7,097 nucleotides of DNA from Chloroflexota bacterium (GTDB lineage: Bacteria; Chloroflexota; Limnocylindria; Limnocylindrales; CSP1-4): assembly GCA_021815005.1 (NCBI GenBank), contig JAKAHL010000104.1:1-7097 (forward strand), read 5' to 3'. How positions within the stretch are numbered: position 1 is the first letter of the stretch; every line of letters begins with the position of its first letter. Under the pieces are notes generated by a model. The model worked only from the letters and a program-made list of their open reading frames with translations. It ran no database searches and was not told the origin of the DNA. Below are positions 1 through 7,097 of this stretch, one piece after another. The position numbers were made by a program, and so were the translations under genes.

Positions 1-3000
1 GCCGCGCGATCTGCTCGGGCGTCTCAACCGCGAACAGGTTGACGAGCTCGCGCAGCGTGCCCCGCGACTCCGGGGCCAGGACGCCCAGCTCCTCGAGCCG
101 AGCCCCATCCACCAGCGGCACGTCCGGCGCCGACGCGCCGGCGCCGGACGCGGGCGGCATGGGCTCATGGGGCGCCGCGTCGGGCGCCCGCTCGCTCGGG
201 GCGGCGGCGTCGCCCGAGGGCAGGAAGCGCGCCATCACGGCGGTCAGCTCGGCCGGGTGGACCGGCTTGGCCAGATGGTCGTCCATGCCCGCCTCGAAGC
301 AGCGCTCGCGGTCGCCCGTCATGGCGTTGGCCGTCATGGCCACGATGGGCACGCGGCGCAGGCCGGCGAGGTCCTCGTACGCCCGGATCCGGCGTGTGGC
401 CTCGAACCCGTCCAGCTCGGGCATCTGGCAGTCCATGAACACGATGTCGTAGGCCCCCCGCCGGGCCGACTCGATTGCCTCCATCCCGTCCGCGGCGACG
501 TCCACGCGGGCCCCAAGGCGGGCGAGCTGCTTGGTGGCCACCACCGCGTTCACCGGGTTGTCCTCGGCCAGCAGGACGCAGGCCCCGGCGAACGCGACCG
601 CCGCGTCCGGCTCGCGCGCCCACACGGCGCCCGCCTGCGCCGCCGCCCCGGACGCGCCGCGGAGGGCGTCGCGCAGGTCCGCCATCCGGACGGGCTTGCG
701 CACGTGCGCGGCGATCCCCGCGGCCGCCATCCGCGCGGCGATGGAGCGGCGCCCGGGCTCGGCCAGCAGGATCGTCCGCGGGGCTGGCCCCGGCGCGCCG
801 GGCGGCTCGCCTGCGATCAGGCGGGCCAGCGTGAACCCGTCGGTCCCGGGCAGCGTCTCGTCGATCACCGCCAGCCGGACGGGGTTGCCGGAATCCCGCG
901 CCTGGCGGAGCGCGGCCATCGCCGCCGGGCCGCCCGCCACCGCCACGACGCCCAGACCCCAGTGGCGAAGCTGGCGCTCCAGGATCTCGCGCTGCGTGTC
1001 GTTGTCGTCCACGACGAGCGCGCGCAGGCCGGCCAGCTCGGGGCCCAGCCCTGGCGGCAGGCTCGCCCCGGCGGCCAGCGCCAGCCGCGCGGTGAACCAG
1101 AACGTGCTCCCCTGCCCCGGGACGCTGGTGGCGCCGATGGACCCCCCCATCAGCTCGGCAAGCTCGCGGCTGATGGCGAGGCCCAGGCCCGTGCCGCCGT
1201 ACCGGCGGGCCATGGACTCGTCGGCCTGCGTGAACGGCCGGAACAGGCGCCCCATGGCCTCGGGCTCGATGCCGATCCCCGTGTCGCGGACCGAGAACCG
1301 CAGGGTGACCTCGCCGTCGCCGGCCCGCGCCAGGGCGACCTGCGCCACCACCTCGCCCGACGGGGTGAACTTGAGCGCGTTCGAGACGAAGTTGAGGAGC
1401 ACCTGGCGAAGCCGGGACGGGTCGCCGCGAAGGACGTCGGGCACGTCGGGCGCCACCTCCGCCATCAGCTCCAGCTTCTGGACGGCCGCCCGCTCCGCGA
1501 ACAGCTCCAGCGCGCTGTCCACCGTCGCCCGGAGGTCGAAGTCGATCGTCTCGAGCTCGAGCCGGCCGGCCTCGATCTTGGAGAAGTCGAGGATGTCGTT
1601 GATGATCGAGAGCAGGGAGTCCGCGGAGGAGCGGATGGTGCTGACCCACTCGCGCTGCTCGGAGGTGAGGGGCGTGTCCAGCACGAGGCCCGCCATGCCG
1701 ATCACGCCGTTCATCGGGGTGCGGATCTCGTGGCTCATGGTAGCCAGGAACGCGCTCTTGGCGCGGTTGGCGGCCTCGGCCGCGTCGCGGGCCGCGCGCA
1801 GGTCGTCGGCGTCGCGCGCCCGGCCCGTCACGTCGCGGTAGACCCAGAAGTGGCCCAGCGACTCGCCGTCGTGGCGGATGGGCAGGTAGTCGCGCTCGAA
1901 CACGCGCCCGTCCCGGAAGCCGATCTGCTCCCCGGTGACGGCCCGGTCGCCCCGGACCAGCGCCTCGACGCCGGCCGCGAACGCGTCGCCGTCCGCGAAC
2001 AGCCCGCGCACCGTGTCCACGATGACGGGCAGCGGCCAGCCCATCAGCCGGTCCGGGGCGAACGGCAGCCCGAAGGCGTCGCAGAACGCCTGGTTGGCGA
2101 GGACCGCATGGTGGCGCGCGTCCTCGATCAGGACCGCCTCCTGCATGCTCTCGACCAGCGTCCGCAGGCGGGCCGCGTCCAGCTGCATCCGCTCCTCGGC
2201 GGCGCGCCGGTCCGTGATGTCCTCGCCGATCGCGGTGACCGAGACCACGGCGCCCGACGCGTCGCGCCCGACGGTGCGGTTCCAGGCCACCAGCCGGCGC
2301 GCCCGGCTGCGCGTGACCACCTCGTACTCGTCGCTCCGCGGCAGCGCGTTCTGGGCCAGCTGGCGGCGGCGCTCGTCCTGGTAGGCCTCGGCCAGGACCG
2401 GGTCGTCCGGGGCGCGCAGGACGTGGGCCCACGACGCGCCCACCAGCTCCTCGCGAGCGCGCCCGGTGAGCTGGACCAGCCGATCGTTGGCGTACAGGAT
2501 GCGGCCGTCGGGATCGGTGGTCAGCGCCACCAGCTGGATGGTGTCCAGCGTCTCGCGGTAGCGCGCCTCGTTCTCGCGCAACGCCTGCTCGGCCCGGAGC
2601 CGCTCGGTGACGTCGCGGGAGTTGGTCACCAGCATCGGCCGGCCCGCCTCGTCGGTGATGCGCCGCGCGGCGGTCTCGAGCCAGGCGGTGCCCCCGTCGG
2701 CGCGCAGGTAGCGCACGGCCGCGGGCATGACGACGGGCGACCCGGTGGCGAACGTGCCGCGGTACGCCTCGAAGACCTGGCGCCGGTCGTCGGGGTGGAC
2801 GAACCGGACCGCTCGCCGGCCGAGGAACCGCTCCGTCGGGTAGCCCAGCACGCGGGTGACCGCGGGGCTGATGTACGTCACCCTCCCGTCGCCGTCCAGG
2901 ATGGCGGTGACGTCGGTGGAGTTCGCGATCAGCGTCCGGTGGTACTCCTCCGAGCGCTGCAGCTGGCGGACGCTGGCCTCGTGCCGGCGGGCGCTGAGAC

Positions 3001-3682
3001 GGTTCACCCCCGCCACCACGGCGATCGAGATCAGCGGCAGCAGCACGCCGGCGATCACCAGGCCGGCGATGGCGAGGCGCTGGACCTGGGTGTTCTGGGA
3101 GATGGCGGCCTGCTGCTCGTCCGCCACCGAGGCCGGGATCTGCAGGATCAGCCTGTGGAGCTCCGCGATCTGCTGGTCCGCGCCCACCCCCAGGGACGAG
3201 GGCAGTGACGGCGCGGCCAGCTGCGGGGCCACCGTGGCGCCGAACGCGTCGAGCGCGGTCACCGCCTGCCCCACGGCGCCGTGCGTGCCAGGGCCGGCCA
3301 GCCCGTCGATCTCGAGCAGCGTCTGGCGCGCCAGCGGGAGGTCCGTCCGCAGCTGGAGCGCCGACGCGTCCGGGTTGGCGTCAAAGCCGTAGACGGCCGT
3401 CCGGAGCGAGTCCGCGTAGGAGGTGAGCGTCTTGGCATCGCGCACCGCCGTGTCGAACTGGGCGATCTGCTGGGACGTGTGCGCGTCCTCGGCGGCGGTG
3501 GCGAAGACGAGGCCCTCCGCGAGGACCAGCGCCACGACCAGCGCGACGATCCCGGCGGCCTGCCAGCGCATGGTGGGCTCGAAGCGGCGCAGGCGCCCGG
3601 GCAGCTCGGACCAGAGCCGAGCCCCGGCCGAGTCCCCCGCGGCGGCATCCGTCCTGTCTGGGTGCGAGTTCGGGCTGTGCAT
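1..3682 (-). CDS. Membrane-bound hybrid histidine kinase (3 PAS, HisKA, HATPase, 2 REC, Hpt), C-terminus cut by window edge
   Basis: This is a multi-step phosphorelay sensor kinase with 1227 codons visible and no stop in the window. TM1 is at about residues 42-64, an extracytoplasmic and probably helical sensor at 65-202, and TM2 at 203-225. Three PAS domains follow (about 245-361, 372-492, 502-618); I see no HAMP. HisKA has the H-box SHEIRTP with phospho-acceptor His651. HATPase_c has the N-box Asn768, the G1 motif DTGIGI (800-805) and the G2 motif GGTGLGL (829-835). REC1 (about 886-1007) has acidic pair D892/D893, Asp941 and Lys996, but Ala974 where Thr/Ser is usual. REC2 (about 1035-1150) is canonical: E1040/D1041, Asp1084, Thr1117, Lys1139. 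A Pro/Ala linker leads to an Hpt start (about 1188 on) whose His lies outside. Start: ATG 3682, preceded by GGGGA; Met38 is an alternative just before TM1. The gene is divergent from cheW. Architecture is certain; the signal sensed is unknown. Confidence 0.95.
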   Translation of the reverse strand, partial: MHSPNSHPDRTDAAAGDSAGARLWSELPGRLRRFEPTMRWQAAGIVALVVALVLAEGLVFATAAEDAHTSQQIAQFDTAVRDAKTLTSYADSLRTAVYGFDANPDASALQLRTDLPLARQTLLEIDGLAGPGTHGAVGQAVTALDAFGATVAPQLAAPSLPSSLGVGADQQIAELHRLILQIPASVADEQQAAISQNTQVQRLAIAGLVIAGVLLPLISIAVVAGVNRLSARRHEASVRQLQRSEEYHRTLIANSTDVTAILDGDGRVTYISPAVTRVLGYPTERFLGRRAVRFVHPDDRRQVFEAYRGTFATGSPVVMPAAVRYLRADGGTAWLETAARRITDEAGRPMLVTNSRDVTERLRAEQALRENEARYRETLDTIQLVALTTDPDGRILYANDRLVQLTGRAREELVGASWAHVLRAPDDPVLAEAYQDERRRQLAQNALPRSDEYEVVTRSRARRLVAWNRTVGRDASGAVVSVTAIGEDITDRRAAEERMQLDAARLRTLVESMQEAVLIEDARHHAVLANQAFCDAFGLPFAPDRLMGWPLPVIVDTVRGLFADGDAFAAGVEALVRGDRAVTGEQIGFRDGRVFERDYLPIRHDGESLGHFWVYRDVTGRARDADDLRAARDAAEAANRAKSAFLATMSHEIRTPMNGVIGMAGLVLDTPLTSEQREWVSTIRSSADSLLSIINDILDFSKIEAGRLELETIDFDLRATVDSALELFAERAAVQKLELMAEVAPDVPDVLRGDPSRLRQVLLNFVSNALKFTPSGEVVAQVALARAGDGEVTLRFSVRDTGIGIEPEAMGRLFRPFTQADESMARRYGGTGLGLAISRELAELMGGSIGATSVPGQGSTFWFTARLALAAGASLPPGLGPELAGLRALVVDDNDTQREILERQLRHWGLGVVAVAGGPAAMAALRQARDSGNPVRLAVIDETLPGTDGFTLARLIAGEPPGAPGPAPRTILLAEPGRRSIAARMAAAGIAAHVRKPVRMADLRDALRGASGAAAQAGAVWAREPDAAVAFAGACVLLAEDNPVNAVVATKQLARLGARVDVAADGMEAIESARRGAYDIVFMDCQMPELDGFEATRRIRAYEDLAGLRRVPIVAMTANAMTGDRERCFEAGMDDHLAKPVHPAELTAVMARFLPSGDAAAPSERAPDAAPHEPMPPASGAGASAPDVPLVDGARLEELGVLAPESRGTLRELVNLFAVETPEQIAR

Positions 3683-3873
3683 GCGTCCCCGCGCAGGGAG
3701 TGGCGCCCGCGCGCCGGCCGGCCGAAGGTCGGCGGTGCAATCGTACGGTGGCGCGCGATGCCAATCCCACTCCACGGACGGGGGGGTTGCCCGGAACGGC
3801 CCTGCACCTCCGGGTCACGGGCCGACAGCGGGTCTCGGTGTTTCCCCCGATGGAGCGATCCCCCGCCCGGGCC

Positions 3874-3879
3874 TATACC
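3874..3879 (+). promoter_or_regulatory. Possible -10 element for the cheW operon
   Basis: TATACC stands out as a short AT-containing hexamer in very GC-rich sequence about 57 bases before the cheW start. A TGGAGC sits 17 bases upstream (3851-3856) in the -35 position but matches TTGACA poorly. This is a guess from position and composition only. Confidence 0.2.
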
Positions 3880-3922
3880 AGCCCCATGCCCGGCGCTGCC
3901 GTCCGGCCGCCCACGCGCCGCA

Positions 3923-3928
3923 GAGGTG
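3923..3928 (+). promoter_or_regulatory. Ribosome binding site of cheW
   Basis: GAGGTG lies 7 bases before the ATG at 3936. It is a good Shine-Dalgarno match and supports this start for cheW over later in-frame starts. Confidence 0.75.
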
Positions 3929-3935
3929 AACCGCG

Positions 3936-4436
3936 ATGACCCTTGCCACAGCCCCCGCGTCCGCCGGCTCGAAGGCCGCGTCCGACGAGTTCCAGCTAGT
4001 GGTGTTCGAGCTTGGCGACGAGCGCTACGGGCTCGACATCGCCACCGTGTACGAGATCATCCGCTACCAGCCCGTGACCGCCGTGCCGCAGGCGCCGTCG
4101 TTCGTTGAGGGCGTCATCAACCTGCGCGGCCGGATCATCCCGGTCGTGGACCTGCGCCGCCGCTTCGGCATGGTCGCGGGCGAGCTCACCAAGGCCTCGC
4201 GCATCGTGGTCTGCGAGGCCGCCGGCACGCGCGTCGGCCTGGTGGTGGACGGTGTGTCCGAGGTCCTGATGGTCCCGGCGGACGCCATCGAGCAGACGCC
4301 CGAGGTGGCGTCCGGCTACGACACGCAGTACCTGCGCGGGATCGCCAAGCTCGGCGAGCGCCTCGTCATCCTGCTCGACCTGGGCGGCCTGTTCGGCGAG
4401 ACCGACGCGGCGGCCCTGGTGGCGGCCGCGGCCTGA
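3936..4436 (+). CDS. cheW: Chemotaxis coupling protein CheW
   Basis: CheW is the cytoplasmic adaptor that links chemoreceptors to CheA in signalling arrays. The 166-residue protein is one CheW domain (about residues 18-157), the usual length for the family, with a short Ala/Ser-rich N-terminal tail and an Ala-rich C-terminal tail. The opening strand (QLVVFELGDERYGLDI, 20-35) and the core signature GVINLRGRIIPVVDLRRRFG (59-78) are classic; Arg64 in the NLRG turn matches the conserved receptor/CheA-contact region. The start is backed by GAGGTG 7 bases upstream. It is the first gene of a plus-strand operon: the CheX-family gene begins 44 bases downstream and cheA follows. No odd features are seen. 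A CheV is ruled out because no receiver domain follows. Confidence 0.96.
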   Translation: MTLATAPASAGSKAASDEFQLVVFELGDERYGLDIATVYEIIRYQPVTAVPQAPSFVEGVINLRGRIIPVVDLRRRFGMVAGELTKASRIVVCEAAGTRVGLVVDGVSEVLMVPADAIEQTPEVASGYDTQYLRGIAKLGERLVILLDLGGLFGETDAAALVAAAA

Positions 4437-4480
4437 CGAGCGCTGGCGGGAGAACGCTGCCACCACCACGAGGTTTCGCC
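4437..4480 (+). other. Short cheW-cheX intergenic spacer with an RBS
   Basis: The 44-base spacer holds no convincing terminator hairpin, which favours co-transcription of cheW with the next genes. CGAGG at 4469-4473 sits 7 bases before the ATG at 4481 and is the likely ribosome binding site. Confidence 0.6.
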
Positions 4481-4990
4481 ATGACCATGCCCGACCTGAG
4501 CCCGGACACCGGGCCCCGCGCCCCGATGCGGGTCCAGCTCGTCAACTGCTACGTCCGCGCGGCCGCCGACGTCATCGCCACCGAGACCGGCAGCCCGGTC
4601 AAGCGCGGCGGCGTGCGGCTGGAGCGGGACGCCTTCACCAGCGAGGAGGTCACCGCGATCGTCGGGGTGAACGGCGCCATGGGCGGCTCGTTCTACCTCT
4701 CGATGTCCGAGGCCACCGCGCTCAGCCTGGTGTCGAGCATGATGGGCCAGGCCATGGGCGAGTTCGACGAGCTGGCCCAGAGCGGGATCGCCGAGCTCGC
4801 CAACGTGGTGGCCGGCGCTGCCAGCGTGGGTCTGGCGGACCTCGGCTACACCACCAACATCACGCCGCCGCTGCTGCTGCTCGGCGCCAACGCGAAGATC
4901 TCGTCGGTGGAGATCCAGCGCCTTGTGGTCCCGCTGGGCACCAACCACGGCAACGTGCACGTCCACGTCGCCCTGCGCGAGAACGCCTGA
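4481..4990 (+). CDS. cheX: CheX-family CheY-P phosphatase
   Basis: This is predicted to dephosphorylate CheY-P and so end the chemotaxis signal. The 169-residue protein matches the single-domain CheX fold of the CheC/CheX/FliY phosphatase group. It opens with an N-terminal helix (NCYVRAAADVIATETG, 22-37), then the strand pair with the GVNGAMGGSFYLSM segment (62-75), then the catalytic helix SGIAELANVVAG (101-112). That helix carries the family ExxN motif at Glu105 and Asn108, the residues known in CheX/CheC to act on the CheY active site. Only one ExxN helix is present, as in CheX; CheC usually has two. Start: ATG 4481 with CGAGG 7 bases upstream; ATG 4487 is possible. The gene lies between cheW and cheA, with the cheA start 10 bases after its stop. 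Family assignment is firm; activity and CheY partner are inferred. Confidence 0.9.
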   Translation: MTMPDLSPDTGPRAPMRVQLVNCYVRAAADVIATETGSPVKRGGVRLERDAFTSEEVTAIVGVNGAMGGSFYLSMSEATALSLVSSMMGQAMGEFDELAQSGIAELANVVAGAASVGLADLGYTTNITPPLLLLGANAKISSVEIQRLVVPLGTNHGNVHVHVALRENA

Positions 4991-4992
4991 GG
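4988..4992 (+). promoter_or_regulatory. cheA ribosome binding site overlapping the cheX stop codon
   Basis: TGAGG combines the cheX stop codon with a Shine-Dalgarno-like core 8 bases before the cheA ATG at 5001. The overlap suggests translational coupling of cheX and cheA. Confidence 0.6.
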
Positions 4993-5000
4993 CCACTGCG

Positions 5001-7097
5001 ATGCAGCTCACCTTCGACATCGAGCCCGGCGACGTCCGCCTCTGGAGCGACGAGGCGGCCGAGAACATCGAGGCCATCGAGAGCGGGCTGCTCCGGCTCG
5101 AGAAGGGCGACACGGACCCCGAGGTCATCAACCGCGTGTTCCGCGCGGCCCACACCCTCAAGGGCAACTCCAACGCCATCGGGCACAAGCGCATGGGCGC
5201 CCTCACCCACGCCATGGAGGACGTGTTCGGGGCGCTCCGCTCCGGGCAGATCCCCGAGCTGGGCGGGCTCGCGGACCCGCTGTACCAGACCATCGACGTG
5301 CTCCGCGCGCTGCTGGACGAGGTGTCCGCGGGCGAGGTCCTGGCCGACCCGGCGTCGCTCACCGCGGAACTGCGCGCCATGCTGGCGGCGGCCACCAGCA
5401 GCGAGACCCCGACCGCCACGGCGGCTGCCGTCGCGCCGGGCCCGGGCTCGGCGTCCCCGGCCGCGGACCCGGTGCTGCTGCGCCTGCTCGACGAGGCGCC
5501 CGAGTTCGACGGGCCCAAGGCGGTCGTCCGCCTGGTCGTGGACGAGAGCTGCGAGTGGACCAGCGTCCGGCTGTACCAGGCCATCGTGGAGGCCGCCGAG
5601 ACGGGCGCCCTGCTGGCCTCGGTGCCGTCCCGCGAGGAGGTCGAGGGCGGCCTGGGCGATCGCTTCATGGCGCTCCTGGTCAAGGGCGATGAGGCGTCCC
5701 TGGGCAGCCTGTCCGAGCGCCTGGGCATGGTGGACGACCTGGGCGTGGAGTCCCTCGTGCCGCTCGAGACCATCCTGGGCTCGAGCGAGATCGTCATGTC
5801 CGAGCCCGTCCGCAGCGACACCGCGCCGGAGCCGCCTGCCGGCGTCGAGGCGCGCACCGTGGACTTGGGCGTCGAGGCGCGCGGCATCGCGGGGGTGGAG
5901 AAGGAGCGGATCGCGGGCGACCGGCTCAAGGCCGCCCAGCAGACCATCCGCATCGACGTGTCCCGGCTTGACGAGCTGATGAACCTCGTCGGCGAGCTGG
6001 TGGCGCACAAGACGCGCCTGCTCCGCCAGGCGGGACTCCTCCACGACCGGCTCGGCGACGACCAGATCGCGCGCGAGGCCGAGGAGGGCGCCCAGCAGTT
6101 CAGCCGCATCGCCGGCCAGCTCCAAGACCAGGTCACCGGCCTCCGGATGCTGCCCATCGAGACCGTGTTCAACCGCTTCCCCCGGGTCGTGCGCGACGTC
6201 GCCCAGAAGGAGGGCAAAGAGGTCGCGCTGATCATCGACGGCAAGGAGACCGAGCTGGACCGGTCGGTGCTCGAGGAGATCGGCGACCCGCTGGGGCACC
6301 TGATCCGCAACTCCCTGACGCACGGCATCGAGACCCCCGAGGAGCGGATCGCCGCCGGCAAGTCGTCGGAGGGCCAGCTGCGCCTCAACGCGCGCCACTC
6401 CGACGGGATGATCGTCATCACGGTCGAGGACGACGGCCGGGGCATGGACCCCAACGTGCTGCGCGCCAAGGCCGTGGAGAAGGGGCTCGCGACCGCCGAG
6501 CAGGCGGCCGCCATGAGCGACCAGGAGGCGCTCGGGCTGATTTTCCTGGCCGGGTTCTCCACCGCGGCCAAGATCACGGACCTCGCCGGGCGAGGCGTGG
6601 GCATGGACGTGGTGCGCACCAACATCGAGCGCATCGGCGGTCGGGTGGAGGTGAGGTCCGTCGTCGGCCAGGGCACCAAGATCCTGCTGTCGCTGCCGCT
6701 GACCCTCGCGATCATCGGCGCCATGCTCGTCAAGAGCGGCGAGCGCGTGTGCTGCCTGCCGCTCACCGGCGTGGTGGAGACGCTGCGCGTGGAGGCGGAC
6801 AAGATCAGCACCGTCCGCGGCGCCCCGGTGATCAACCTGCGCGACCGAGTGGTGCCGATCGCCCAGCTCGACAGCGCCCTCGGCGACCACGAGCGCCCGC
6901 TCGCGCCCAACGGCCGCGGGTTCGTCAACATGGTGGTCGTCCGCTCTCGCGAGAAGGAGCTGGCGCTCGCCGTGGACGAGTTCGTTGGCCAACAGGAGAT
7001 CGTCCTCAAGTCGATGTCGGCGTTCACCGGGCGGCTGGTGGGGATCTCCGGCGGCACAATCATGGCCGACGGCCGGGTCGGCCTCGTCGTGGACATC
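5001..7097 (+). CDS. cheA: Chemotaxis histidine kinase CheA, C-terminus cut by window edge
   Basis: CheA is the central chemotaxis kinase: it autophosphorylates under receptor and CheW control and passes phosphate to CheY and CheB. The window shows 699 codons with all five domains. P1 (Hpt, about 1-125) has phospho-acceptor His51 in AAHTLKGNS. An Ala/Pro linker follows, then a P2-like regulator-binding domain (about 174-256), a second linker, and P3 dimerisation (about 313-380). The P4 ATPase has the N-box His433, Asn437 and His441, G1 DDGRGM (477-482) and G2 GRGVGM (530-535). P5 (CheW-like, about 560 on) nearly reaches its usual end, so probably only a few residues are missing. Oddities: Thr440 replaces the common N-box Asp, Ala517 the common Pro in LPGFSTA, and P5 has adjacent Cys584-Cys585. 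The start at 5001 has TGAGG 8 bases upstream and lies 10 bases after cheX, so the two are co-transcribed. Confidence 0.97.
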   Translation, partial: MQLTFDIEPGDVRLWSDEAAENIEAIESGLLRLEKGDTDPEVINRVFRAAHTLKGNSNAIGHKRMGALTHAMEDVFGALRSGQIPELGGLADPLYQTIDVLRALLDEVSAGEVLADPASLTAELRAMLAAATSSETPTATAAAVAPGPGSASPAADPVLLRLLDEAPEFDGPKAVVRLVVDESCEWTSVRLYQAIVEAAETGALLASVPSREEVEGGLGDRFMALLVKGDEASLGSLSERLGMVDDLGVESLVPLETILGSSEIVMSEPVRSDTAPEPPAGVEARTVDLGVEARGIAGVEKERIAGDRLKAAQQTIRIDVSRLDELMNLVGELVAHKTRLLRQAGLLHDRLGDDQIAREAEEGAQQFSRIAGQLQDQVTGLRMLPIETVFNRFPRVVRDVAQKEGKEVALIIDGKETELDRSVLEEIGDPLGHLIRNSLTHGIETPEERIAAGKSSEGQLRLNARHSDGMIVITVEDDGRGMDPNVLRAKAVEKGLATAEQAAAMSDQEALGLIFLAGFSTAAKITDLAGRGVGMDVVRTNIERIGGRVEVRSVVGQGTKILLSLPLTLAIIGAMLVKSGERVCCLPLTGVVETLRVEADKISTVRGAPVINLRDRVVPIAQLDSALGDHERPLAPNGRGFVNMVVVRSREKELALAVDEFVGQQEIVLKSMSAFTGRLVGISGGTIMADGRVGLVVDI
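5841..5882 (+). repeat. Short in-frame direct repeat in the CheA P2-P3 linker
   Basis: The 15-base unit GGCGTCGAGGCGCGC occurs exactly twice, at 5841-5855 and 5868-5882, offset by 27 bases (9 codons). Each copy encodes GVEAR (residues 281-285 and 290-294), so the frame is kept. It lies in the flexible linker before P3 and probably reflects a small linker duplication with drift between the copies; no function is implied. Confidence 0.7.

Larger units (their letters stand above)
3683..3935. promoter_or_regulatory. Divergent intergenic region between the hybrid kinase and the che operon
   Basis: This 253-base gap separates two genes that start away from each other, so promoters for both should lie here. 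I see no convincing small gene. On the plus strand a TATACC hexamer (3874-3879) could be a -10 box, with TGGAGC 17 bases upstream as a poor -35 (3 of 6 matches to the consensus). On the minus strand TTGGCA (3764-3759) resembles a -35, but the nearest -10-like hexamer, TACGAT, is only 13 bases further on, which is too close for a standard promoter. I found no clear sigma-28 motif, operator palindrome or riboswitch fold. Confidence 0.5.

Noticed and set aside
127..150. GC-rich near-palindrome (gcgccggcgccgg region)
   Set aside because: It lies in the codons of the Ala/Pro/Gly linker between REC2 and Hpt and is explained by codon composition.
165..2432. Minus-strand open frame of 755 codons within the kinase
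   Set aside because: It is in a shifted frame of the same strand and reads as Arg/Gly/Ala/Pro-rich sequence without domains. The true kinase frame, with H-box, N-box and receiver motifs, is different and continuous.
167..3208. Very long plus-strand open frame (1013 codons) opposite the kinase
   Set aside because: It is antisense to a kinase with clear domains, its translation is low-complexity and rich in Arg, Gly, Ala, His and Asp, and it shows no known motif. GC-rich genes lack stops on the opposite strand.
3259..3818. Two minus-strand open frames (182 and 145 codons) starting upstream of the kinase
   Set aside because: They overlap the kinase N-terminus in the wrong frames and lack hydrophobic segments, while the chosen frame shows two clean membrane helices.
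4439..4458. Possible AGCG...CGCT hairpin after cheW
   Set aside because: The stem is only 4 bases with a 12-base loop and no following T-run, so it is not a credible terminator.
4860..6992. Second antisense open frame of 710 codons opposite cheA
   Set aside because: It overlaps another antisense frame and the real cheA, has no motif, and its composition is typical of a GC shadow.
4316..7096. Minus-strand open frame of 926 codons opposite cheX and cheA
   Set aside because: It is antisense to well-supported che genes. Its Ser/Arg/Thr-rich translation is what the reverse complement of GC-rich coding sequence gives.

Overview
The window is very GC-rich bacterial DNA (about 70% by eye, third codon positions almost all G or C). 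It is packed with signal-transduction genes and holds no RNA genes, mobile elements or CRISPR. The genes suggest a motile or surface-sensing bacterium that pairs a CheX-type chemotaxis system with large hybrid histidine kinases. High-GC Actinobacteriota (for example Thermoleophilia-like lineages), Chloroflexota and similar phyla would fit, but I cannot assign a taxon from the sequence alone.

Layout: (1) The minus strand from 3682 down to the left edge is one open frame for a membrane-bound hybrid histidine kinase. Its order is TM1, extracytoplasmic helical sensor, TM2, three PAS domains, HisKA, HATPase_c, REC1, REC2, and the start of an Hpt domain cut by the window edge. The frame never stops inside the window. 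(2) A divergent gene-free region lies at 3683-3935. (3) The plus strand carries a tight chemotaxis operon: cheW (3936-4436), a CheX-family CheY-P phosphatase (4481-4990) and cheA (5001 to the right edge, 699 codons visible and probably only a short C-terminal piece missing).

How they work together: CheW couples receptors to CheA. CheA autophosphorylates on His51 in P1 and should pass phosphate to a CheY and/or CheB encoded outside the window. CheX should remove phosphate from CheY-P, the job done by CheZ or CheC elsewhere. The divergent hybrid kinase has its own internal His-Asp-His phosphorelay. Its closeness to the che operon hints at a functional link, but nothing in the sequence proves one. 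The most notable details are the CheX gene inserted between cheW and cheA, a REC1 domain with Ala at the conserved Thr/Ser switch position, and a Thr in place of the usual Asp in the CheA N-box. I see no clearly novel system; this is a conventional chemosensory locus with some uncommon features.
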